Of a stretch of 64,000 bases of DNA, positions 26,291 through 33,679 are shown piece after piece. The DNA is from Catalimonadaceae bacterium JC749 (GTDB lineage Bacteria > Bacteroidota > Bacteroidia > Cytophagales > Cyclobacteriaceae). Made by a program: the position numbers and the translations under genes. Position 1 is the stretch's first letter, and each line of letters opens with the position of its first letter. The stretch covers positions 62,001-126,000 of the forward strand of contig JAJNNC010000010.1 of the NCBI GenBank assembly GCA_021730635.1, written 5' to 3'. The notes beneath the pieces are model-generated. The model ran no database searches. It was not told the DNA's origin and saw only the letters and a program-made list of their open reading frames with translations.

Positions 26291-27214
26291 TTATTTTTTT
26301 GTGCTGATCTTTTTCAATTCTTTCAATAGCACAGAATCTTCGATAGCCTGAAGGGATGCAATTTCCTGCTGCTTATTATTGAGCCTATAAAAATGTTCAT
26401 TATACTCTAAGAATAGCTTTTTACCTTCATCAAAATTTAAAGCAATGATTTTATAGGGTGTATCCTGAAAGTTACCATACAGATAGAGTTTATGCTCTAT
26501 CATCTGATAATGAAAATTATACTGATGATGAACAATGTTCTCTACATCCAGACCAGCATTCTCGTATAAAGTATGCTCCATCATTTTTTCTGCTGGTATC
26601 TCAAAATCTTTATAGTTGACACCTTGTGTCTCTTCTTCAAAGTCTGTAACCAACTCAGGGCGGGTTATGTCAGGAAGTAATGCCTTTGAATTGTTTTTTT
26701 CTCCAGCTTCAGTTTTCTTTTCAGCAGGTATGGTTACAATTTCGTTTTGAATATTTTTCTTCTTCTCAACAGCGAATGTTTCAACCGTTGCCTGCTCGAG
26801 TTCATCTTTTTTGGGAACAGGCACTGATAAATTTTCCTGATGGAGGTGGTCGTCAGGGGTGATGTTTGATTCAATATTTACAACACCAGACAATAGATCT
26901 TCTTCTGCGGTGTGATTAAAGTAAAAATAAGTTCCTGTGGCCAGTATCAATACTGAACTGACAGCAGCGGCAATTTTAATGCTATAACCGTTATACCATC
27001 CTATTTCATTAACCGGAATTTGATTTAATCTACTTTTCAAAGCGTTTTTTCTAGCTTCTCCCAGAGCTTTATAGATATCCTTTTGAAAATTCAATTCACT
27101 GCCAAGCAATGGATCTTGCCTTGCCTTTTCCTCAAAAGCCATACGCTCAGCTTCTGAAAGTTTATTTTTCAAATACCGATCAAGAAATTCTGAATGAATT
27201 ATATTATTAGCCAT
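26291..27214 (-). CDS. Membrane anti-sigma-like protein paired with an ECF sigma factor
   Basis: This 307-residue protein has a charged cytoplasmic N-terminus (about 1-75, with SEFLDRYLKNKLSEAERMAFE), one membrane helix (about 79-99), and an extracytoplasmic C-domain rich in Glu and Lys. The gene lies 5 bp downstream of an ECF sigma gene, so the role as its membrane inhibitor is inferred from layout. The N-terminal motif is shared with the anti-sigma at 36535. The C-terminal domain (residues 200-300) contains YQMIEHKLYLYGNFQD and is of unknown function. Confidence 0.72.
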   Translation of the reverse strand: MANNIIHSEFLDRYLKNKLSEAERMAFEEKARQDPLLGSELNFQKDIYKALGEARKNALKSRLNQIPVNEIGWYNGYSIKIAAAVSSVLILATGTYFYFNHTAEEDLLSGVVNIESNITPDDHLHQENLSVPVPKKDELEQATVETFAVEKKKNIQNEIVTIPAEKKTEAGEKNNSKALLPDITRPELVTDFEEETQGVNYKDFEIPAEKMMEHTLYENAGLDVENIVHHQYNFHYQMIEHKLYLYGNFQDTPYKIIALNFDEGKKLFLEYNEHFYRLNNKQQEIASLQAIEDSVLLKELKKISTKK

Positions 27215-27219
27215 AAGGT

Positions 27220-27762
27220 TTAATCTAAAAAGTCACTTGCAGAATATTTAGCTCTTACCAAGCTGTCTAACCTTTTCTTACATTTATATTTTTTCGTTTT
27301 AGCGGTATCAACACTAGAAAAACCTAGTTTTTCCGCAATGTCCTGCATAGACATATCATCGAAATAATAGTACATGAGTATTTTCTTGCAGGTATCTCCT
27401 AGTTGGTTGATGCATTCCCGTATAATAGCTTCTCTTTCTTTGGTATCCTCATCAAAATAGGCAAAATCAAAATCCTGGTCATCGTTAGTTTCCCTACTTT
27501 TTCTGTCTAATTCTTTCCGCCATAAGTTTAAACATACACTATACAAATAAGTACTTATTTTTGAGGTAAGCACCAATTGATTGCTGATAACTTTTTGCCA
27601 GAATACAATGAGGGCGTCTTGATAAATATCTTTGGCTTCCTCCTCTGTGCCATTGTTTTTAATAATTATGCCGGTCATCATTTTATAATATTTCCGGTAT
27701 AAATCATCCAAAGCTCTTTCATCGCCACGGCTTATTCGCTCAAGAACATCACTATCTTTCAT
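27220..27762 (-). CDS. ECF-type RNA polymerase sigma factor
   Basis: The 180-residue protein has sigma region 2 (about 15-80: LYRKYYKMMTGIIIKNNG, EEEAKDIYQDALIVFWQKV) and region 4 (about 118-170: YYFDDMSMQDIAEKLGF, TAKTKKYKCKKRLDSLV). Length is typical for the extracytoplasmic-function group. It is directly followed by a membrane anti-sigma gene. The KYKCKKRL ending is also seen as KYKCMKKL in the sigma at 37313, so the two belong to one Bacteroidota subfamily. Confidence 0.9.
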   Translation of the reverse strand: MKDSDVLERISRGDERALDDLYRKYYKMMTGIIIKNNGTEEEAKDIYQDALIVFWQKVISNQLVLTSKISTYLYSVCLNLWRKELDRKSRETNDDQDFDFAYFDEDTKEREAIIRECINQLGDTCKKILMYYYFDDMSMQDIAEKLGFSSVDTAKTKKYKCKKRLDSLVRAKYSASDFLD

Positions 27763-28004
27763 TCGGAAGCCTGCTTTAGTTTATACTTTTTAACTCAAAA
27801 TAGTAACCTCTTTTGTAATATAATTATGTTTCAAGGTGATTTACAACTCCGTAAGCAGTTTCTTGTCTCCTATCCATCATTTATCTGATTTTGATATAAA
27901 GAAGGAGAGTTTCAATTAAAATCAAAAATGTAAACTGTATGGATTACTTATGAAGTAAGATATAGATTAATTTAATTATTTTAATATAAAATATTAATAA
28001 ATTT

Positions 28005-28487
28005 CTATTTACAAGTTGATAGAGAGGTTTCTATCTCCTGTATAGGGATGTATCCTTTCTGATGCCCCCATGAATTATAAATAAAAGTTGCTATTTGTGC
28101 TATCTCAATGTTTTTTAATGCTTCATTGGCTGGCATTGGTTGTTGATAGTCTATACCATTTACCAGAACTTGGCCTTCCATGCCATATTTAATGATGCAA
28201 ACGGTCCGTGAGACGTCCTGCAGCATATAATCTGCGTTGACTAATGGAGGAATCAGTCTTTTCAATCCGGACCCATCTGCTTGGTGACAGTTAGCACAAT
28301 GTCTTTTATATAACATCTCGCCCTGAACCATATACTGCTGAAAACGCATCTGGTCTGTTGGTATCAAATTTTTAAGTGCTTCACTTTCATGAGTGCCTCT
28401 GTTACAACTAGTTACTAAAAGACAAGGAAGAGTGCTACAGAAAAAAAGAAAACTTCTAAGAAGAAGCTTTACCATGATCATACTCAT
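28005..28487 (-). CDS. Monoheme cytochrome c lipoprotein
   Basis: This is an exported c-type cytochrome of 160 residues (ATGs at 28487, 28481 and 28475 are all possible). The signal ends in LVTSC, a lipobox. The heme motif CANCHQADGSG is followed by a class I fold with LIPPLVNADYML, YQQPMPANEAL as likely distal Met, and a final helix IAQIATFIYNSWG. It overlaps the SCO gene upstream by about 30 bp, indicating translational coupling. It probably carries electrons in the periplasm near a copper oxidase assembled by SCO; no oxidase gene is in the window. Confidence 0.87.
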   Translation of the reverse strand: MSMIMVKLLLRSFLFFCSTLPCLLVTSCNRGTHESEALKNLIPTDQMRFQQYMVQGEMLYKRHCANCHQADGSGLKRLIPPLVNADYMLQDVSRTVCIIKYGMEGQVLVNGIDYQQPMPANEALKNIEIAQIATFIYNSWGHQKGYIPIQEIETSLSTCK

Positions 28488-29124
28488 TTAATAAGCGATG
28501 GATATCATTGATCAGGACATCTACCTGCTCTTTTACGGTTCCGTCATACATGCCCCTGATTCTTCTTTCTTTATCTACCAGGATAAAAGCGCCACTATGA
28601 ATAAAGCCACCGGGAGAACTTTCATCTTCCATCGCCGTTACCATATAACTTTTTAGCCCCATGTCATAAATAGCCTCTTTATCCCCTGTGACAAAATGCC
28701 ATTTATCGCTGGATACTCCTAAGCGGTTGGCGTAATCATGGAGTAGCGCTACTGTGTCATACTGAGGATCAATGGTATGGGAAAGAAATAACACTTGATT
28801 GTTGTCTTTAAATGCCTCATATACACGCAGCATTTCTTTCTTCATGACGGGGCAGATGGTAGGACAACTCGTAAAGAAAAAATCTGTAACGTAAATTTTA
28901 TTTTCAAAGGTATTATTTGTGACAACCGTACTGTCCTGATCTATAAAACTGAAGTCGGCCACCTTGTGAAATACAGTGTCTGTTATGGTTTGGTTATCTA
29001 CTGTCTTTTCGACATATTGGTGTTGACCCAGCACAGGTAGCTTCTCTTTAGAAGCCTTTTCAGAATTACAGGCTAGTAAGACAAATAACATTCCGGTAGT
29101 CACATAAGACAAGATAGTTCTCAT
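28456..29124 (-). CDS. SCO family copper chaperone lipoprotein
   Basis: This 222-residue protein has a lipobox (LLAC) and a thioredoxin-like SCO domain. The copper ligands are visible: the two Cys in FFFTSCPTICPVM (about residues 85-95) and the later His in GGFIHSGAFILVD. SCO proteins deliver copper to cytochrome oxidase CuA sites or act as thiol reductases. It is coupled to the cytochrome c gene and lies 93 bp from HemJ, so the set suits respiratory enzyme assembly. Confidence 0.9.
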   Translation of the reverse strand: MRTILSYVTTGMLFVLLACNSEKASKEKLPVLGQHQYVEKTVDNQTITDTVFHKVADFSFIDQDSTVVTNNTFENKIYVTDFFFTSCPTICPVMKKEMLRVYEAFKDNNQVLFLSHTIDPQYDTVALLHDYANRLGVSSDKWHFVTGDKEAIYDMGLKSYMVTAMEDESSPGGFIHSGAFILVDKERRIRGMYDGTVKEQVDVLINDIHRLLNEYDHGKASS

Positions 29125-29217
29125 AATTTAATTACTTGTATAATAATATAATGCACATGGTTAACAAAGCTTATCTCTGGCTAATTCCCAAAAAAGCCAT
29201 TACCTGATGGCTCTCGT

Positions 29218-29748
29218 TCATCTTTCTCTTACTTTTTTATAAATCCGTATGGCCAGCATCAGTATCAGCGAGAATACAATCAACCCTATTAGACCCCAGA
29301 GCATACTCAAGGCACTTTTTAGGACCACAATAAAAACAATACTGATCAGAAAAATGGTAGCCACCTCATTCCATACCCTTAGCTGTTGAGAAGAATAGCT
29401 GTAAATGCCTTTTTGTAGTTGGTTGAAGATCCTGTGGCAAATAAGGTGGTAAATATACAACCCAACTACAAATCCTAATTTTACCCACAACCAGGAAGGC
29501 ATGTTTTGAGCATAAATATGTAGAAAATAGATGCCAAAAAGCAAAGTCAGCACGGCAGAAGGCCAGGTAATCCCATACCAGAGGCGGCGCATCCATAAAT
29601 TCAGATTTTTCAGCAGGATGCTGCGTTCCGGCTCAACAGAAGCTTGTGCTTCCACCGTATAAATAAACAATCTGACAATATAGAACAACCCGGAAAACCA
29701 GGTCACAACGAAAATAATATGTAGGGCTTTAATATATTGGTAGGTCAT
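29218..29748 (-). CDS. hemJ: HemJ/CopD-like protoporphyrinogen oxidase
   Basis: This 176-residue integral membrane protein has about four hydrophobic segments. The N-terminal motif IKALHIIFVVTWFSGLFYIVRLFIY carries the conserved His of HemJ proteins, and LWVKLGFVVGLYIYH the conserved Lys and His region. HemJ oxidises protoporphyrinogen IX to protoporphyrin IX in heme synthesis. Sequence fits the family well, though CopD-type membership is a related naming. Neighbours (SCO, cytochrome c) agree with a heme/respiration context. Confidence 0.83.
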   Translation of the reverse strand: MTYQYIKALHIIFVVTWFSGLFYIVRLFIYTVEAQASVEPERSILLKNLNLWMRRLWYGITWPSAVLTLLFGIYFLHIYAQNMPSWLWVKLGFVVGLYIYHLICHRIFNQLQKGIYSYSSQQLRVWNEVATIFLISIVFIVVLKSALSMLWGLIGLIVFSLILMLAIRIYKKVRER

Positions 29749-29862
29749 CCTGTTGATTTACAAACAGGACAAATTTATACCATAACGCTTTGCGATTCAA
29801 ATGAAGCCAGTAAAATAGAGTCAAGTAAAAATATTCTATAGTAAAATACGAAAAAAGTGATG

Positions 29863-30687
29863 TTAAAATCTCTCTCTGACAGGCAAATCTATATAAAAGT
29901 TAGTGCCACGTCCTTCTTCACTTTCATACCAGATGCTGCCCTGGTGCTTTTCTACAATATTTTTGGCGATGTAAAGCCCTAAACCACTGGATTCCTCACC
30001 CCCTGTTCCACGGCGGGTAGCTCGGCTGAATTTATCAAACATATAGGGTCTTAGTTTTTTGGGAATACCAATGCCTTGATCTGAGATGGATATGTGCGCC
30101 ACATTAGCATAGCGTATTAACTTGATCACTACATCGTTTTCTGCATTAGAAAACTTGACTGCATTGGAAAGAATACTCTCTATCACCCGTCTGATCGCCT
30201 TTTGATCAATATGGATGTGAATAGATTCCTCAGTGTCCTCAAAATGTAACTTTACCTTTTTTTCCTTGATTTGAGGGGTATGATAAGCCTGAATAGTATC
30301 CGTGAGAAAGCTATTGATATGAACGCAATGAAATTCAAGTTCAGGGTTTTCCTCATAACATTGATCTACAGCGATCAGATTATGAATAATGCTTTTGATT
30401 TCTGTACAATCACGTTCAATGGAGTGAAAAAACTCCCGAGAATCCTCGTCTAAATCTTTCTCAAAATTTTTATATAAAACGTAGCTGCATGAGCGAATTC
30501 TTGCAATCATACCCTTTAAATCGTGACCAATCCTGGCCAAAATTTCTTCGTTAGACTCGGTATTTGTTATCATATCATCATCAATTTTAGCTTCGTAGAT
30601 TAACACTACACCCAAATTCATGGTATAATACAATGTTAATAAAGAAATAATAAAAAAAAATATAAAAAAGATACAATAAAGTTGCAT
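29863..30687 (-). CDS. Sensor histidine kinase
   Basis: The kinase has 274 residues from the ATG at 30687, with one N-terminal membrane helix (about 3-30); an internal Met at residue 39 could be the true start of a soluble form. The H-box is ARIGHDLKGMIARI (about residue 55), followed by the ATPase motifs: an N-box region ESILSNAVKFSNAE, G1 SDQGIGIPKK, F-box FDKFSR and G2 SSGLGLYIAKNIV. No sensor domain or response regulator is adjacent, so signal and partner are unknown. Confidence 0.88.
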   Translation of the reverse strand: MQLYCIFFIFFFIISLLTLYYTMNLGVVLIYEAKIDDDMITNTESNEEILARIGHDLKGMIARIRSCSYVLYKNFEKDLDEDSREFFHSIERDCTEIKSIIHNLIAVDQCYEENPELEFHCVHINSFLTDTIQAYHTPQIKEKKVKLHFEDTEESIHIHIDQKAIRRVIESILSNAVKFSNAENDVVIKLIRYANVAHISISDQGIGIPKKLRPYMFDKFSRATRRGTGGEESSGLGLYIAKNIVEKHQGSIWYESEEGRGTNFYIDLPVRERF

Positions 30688-30959
30688 GTAATTTTTATTC
30701 TTATTCCACTCTGGATTTACATTATACTAATATGAGATCCCTTTTATCACAAATTCGAGAGACTGTGAATAGGGTGCAGCTAAAAAAAGTTATGAAACCA
30801 AGAGACGATTTAATGCAATACCAATAAAACAATAGAATATCTGTCCTGCTTTGTCAATTCAACTATATTCATTTTTACTATGGAATTGTAGGCCCACTGA
30901 CTTCATTTGAAGCAGATACGATATTGTTTTTCTTGTTTAGCATCAGGTAAAGTGGAACT

Positions 30960-32081
30960 TTATTCTTCTTCATCCTGAGAGGGTATGTATAACTCAAATG
31001 AGTAGTAAAATCGTAAATAAATAAAATAAGCCAGTCCCCCGTTGAGTAATACCAACGCACCTATGGGCAGTCCAAATAATATGAGGAAGAAATAAAGGAG
31101 CATCAACAAAAAAACACGCCTGACCAGGATTTCAACTTTAATAGATTGTATAAACAAATAGCTGTAAATCAGTAGGCTAATACTTAAAACCAGTAAAAAC
31201 CCTTCTAATAATCTGAGAATGTGAAAATGGGCATGAAAATACTGCCCAAATAAAAACATCTCCGGTAACAGCAAACAGGAAAGCGTGAGCATATGCCGGA
31301 GAAATCTTTGTCTTAACCGTAAAGGCAAATTCTTTTGTAGCGACAAATCAACATTTTCGAAATAATGGAAATAATAAACCAGTACCACATTAGCCAGGCC
31401 GGCCAGCGTCAGAGCAAACATCACCAGCCGATTGTCATAGCCTCCCATCTCATACAATCGGGCAACCAGGAACAACAAAAGACCTGAAAGTATTTTGGTT
31501 AATAAAAACAGAAGCTTATGATCATGCAGTACTTTGAATAAGAACAAACTGACCTGCGGCTTTTTTAATCGATAGCTTAACACTGCAAGCCATGCCAACA
31601 GGCGACTCTCTCTGCCTGGGTATGTTAACTGTCGGGCGTATCGTCTGACAGCCACCAAGCCGGTCAGCAAAAGATACAGCAAACAAATACCCACACTCAG
31701 CCAACGTTGGTGCAGCATACCTAATCCAATGATTGCACCTATGTACACAAGAACCGGTAAAAACTGGAGTAGGTGTACCAGTACAAATCCGGCTATTTTG
31801 AAGCGAAACGGATAAAGAAAGAACTGGTAAAGAAACTGATTTTGTTTCTCTGACAAAGCCTGCAAGGTAAAGCTGATCGTTTTGATCAGATATAATGTCC
31901 ACAGCAAGGCCAGCCCTCCCAGCAGCGAGTAAGAATGTATGGCGGCTATGATAATATAATAATGCTCTACATTTCTGAGCACCCCCAGGCCAAATCCAAA
32001 GAGTACAAAAAAGAATCCTGTATTTTTTCTGTAAAACTCAGTGACCAATGTCCGGATAAGAATTAAATAGATAGCCTTCAA
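30960..32081 (-). CDS. Multi-pass membrane protein, probable ABC transporter permease
   Basis: This is a hydrophobic protein of about 374 residues with roughly ten membrane segments and no recognised catalytic motif. I place the start at the TTG at 32081, one base after the stop of the ABC ATPase gene, because the first ATG (32216) would force a 134-bp overlap and a chance-looking N-terminus. The pairing with an ATPase makes a permease role likely. The substrate cannot be inferred. Confidence 0.68.
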   Translation of the reverse strand: MKAIYLILIRTLVTEFYRKNTGFFFVLFGFGLGVLRNVEHYYIIIAAIHSYSLLGGLALLWTLYLIKTISFTLQALSEKQNQFLYQFFLYPFRFKIAGFVLVHLLQFLPVLVYIGAIIGLGMLHQRWLSVGICLLYLLLTGLVAVRRYARQLTYPGRESRLLAWLAVLSYRLKKPQVSLFLFKVLHDHKLLFLLTKILSGLLLFLVARLYEMGGYDNRLVMFALTLAGLANVVLVYYFHYFENVDLSLQKNLPLRLRQRFLRHMLTLSCLLLPEMFLFGQYFHAHFHILRLLEGFLLVLSISLLIYSYLFIQSIKVEILVRRVFLLMLLYFFLILFGLPIGALVLLNGGLAYFIYLRFYYSFELYIPSQDEEE

Positions 32082-32082
32082 A

Positions 32083-32712
32083 TCAGGAAGTTTGGGAAAT
32101 CGTTTGTTGATGGACCAGAAACGTAGTATGCAGGGGCAGAGCACTAAAATCAAAGTCCTGATGGGAAGAAAGCAGAAAAGTAACACCCTGTTGATGATAG
32201 TGCCGGATAGTATCATACATCATGCCCACTGCCTGATCATCGATAGTAATGAGGGGTTCATCGAGCATAATAACGCTGGGACTTCCCAGGAAGGCTAGTA
32301 CTAACGATAATTTTTTTAACATTCCACTGGAGTAAGTACCGCAGGGATGCCGGTAAAAAGTGTGCATATCCAGGCGATCTACCAATTCTTCCATTTGCTG
32401 TGAAGAAGCTTTTTTGGCTTTGCCCACGAAATGGATTAAATCTCTGGCCGTCAGAAATTCCGGATACAAGGGTTCAGCTTCTCCGTAACTGACCTGCCTG
32501 CGATAAGCGACCGCCTCTTTTTTTACACTCAGATCATGGAGCTTTACCTCTCCGGAGAAAGGTAGTAAGCCAGCCAGAGCCTTAAAAAAGGTAGTTTTCC
32601 CGGAGCCATTTTTTCCCTTAATCCAGTGAATGCCAGAGGGAAATGTCAGACTGGGAATGTCCAGAACCAACGTGTTGCCATAGTATTTCTTAAACTGATG
32701 AATAGAGATCAT
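32083..32712 (-). CDS. ABC transporter ATP-binding protein
   Basis: This 209-residue ATPase has Walker A KGKNGSGKTTFFKAL (about 33-47), signature TYSSGMLKKLSL (about 128), Walker B SVIMLDEPL and the switch His in LLSSHQDFD. It is shorter than most ABC ATPases, as in small exporter-type pairs. It is coupled to the membrane protein gene at 30960-32081. No substrate-binding protein is nearby, so export is more likely than import. Confidence 0.9.
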   Translation of the reverse strand: MISIHQFKKYYGNTLVLDIPSLTFPSGIHWIKGKNGSGKTTFFKALAGLLPFSGEVKLHDLSVKKEAVAYRRQVSYGEAEPLYPEFLTARDLIHFVGKAKKASSQQMEELVDRLDMHTFYRHPCGTYSSGMLKKLSLVLAFLGSPSVIMLDEPLITIDDQAVGMMYDTIRHYHQQGVTFLLSSHQDFDFSALPLHTTFLVHQQTISQTS

Positions 32713-32865
32713 GCATTTACAGACATGAATGTTGCCGGAGCAAACTATGATAATTAAGCTAAAAAGTAAGAAGATTCTGCTGATAAATTTCTAAATTTAT
32801 ATTAATAATTGGGTTACATTTTCATCGCATCGAACACTAACCTCCAGATTCACAACCTACTCACT

Positions 32866-33651
32866 ATGAAAGAAACTACCTACCTGTTTGTGCTGCTGTT
32901 ATTTTTGTTATGCTCAAGTTGTCTGGAAGACTGTGATTGTCCTGAGCCACCCCAGTCCTGTAAGTTTAACTACGATAGTGAAGTGTATATCCCTACTGAC
33001 AAAGGGCCGCTGCTGGTGACACCCGCCTTATCAGATACGGTAGGAGGGGGCCTTTTTACAGCAGAGCCACAAGGACTGGATTTAGATAGCAGAACAGGCG
33101 CTATTAATGTCAACAGTAGTGAAGCGGGTACTAAATACTATATTACCTATACTTCCCCCAACGGTGAAAGGGTGTGTACAGATTCTATTACCATCAGTGG
33201 GATTGATTATCCGAGCGATACCTTCCGGCTTACCAATGATAACAGATTTACGGTAGCTCCTTTTCTGGATGCCGACCGTGAACAGACATCACCCTCGGGT
33301 ATCTATGATGAACCCGGCCAGTTTGGCAGGCCCGATGTAGTACCTGCCAGGGAACTGGGCTTAGCCATCAGTACAGAAAATGGCAACATCAATCTGCGTC
33401 AGACGGTAGCCAATCTGCGAAGTCTGGGTATAGTGCTGGAGAATGGTTTTTCCAGAAAATTTGAGATCGTCTATGCCTTAAATGACAGACAGGATCTGGT
33501 CAGCAGTATTGGTATGATCATCTACTTTTATGAGTCGATTGAAGAGGTACCGCAAGCCCTGCTGGATATGTTGATCGAGAAAAGACGTTTCCCTCTCAAT
33601 GGAAAAGAAGAAGGCAAGCAACCGCCCTTTATCGTTGTATTGGAAAAATAA
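32866..33651 (+). CDS. Lipoprotein of unknown function upstream of the CHAT protease
   Basis: I chose the ATG at 32866 because it opens a clear signal peptide ending in LCSSC. The mature part is Cys-rich at first (LEDCDCPEPPQSC), then beta-rich; SEAGTKYYITYTSPNGERV suggests an immunoglobulin-like fold, and the second half is unrecognised. It ends 28 bp before the TPR-CHAT gene on the same strand, so the two are probably cotranscribed and both lie outside the cytoplasm. A role as substrate, sensor or anchor for that protease is inference. Confidence 0.7.
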   Translation: MKETTYLFVLLLFLLCSSCLEDCDCPEPPQSCKFNYDSEVYIPTDKGPLLVTPALSDTVGGGLFTAEPQGLDLDSRTGAINVNSSEAGTKYYITYTSPNGERVCTDSITISGIDYPSDTFRLTNDNRFTVAPFLDADREQTSPSGIYDEPGQFGRPDVVPARELGLAISTENGNINLRQTVANLRSLGIVLENGFSRKFEIVYALNDRQDLVSSIGMIIYFYESIEEVPQALLDMLIEKRRFPLNGKEEGKQPPFIVVLEK

Positions 33652-33679
33652 ACTTTGAATATTTCTAAGTTTACAGGCC

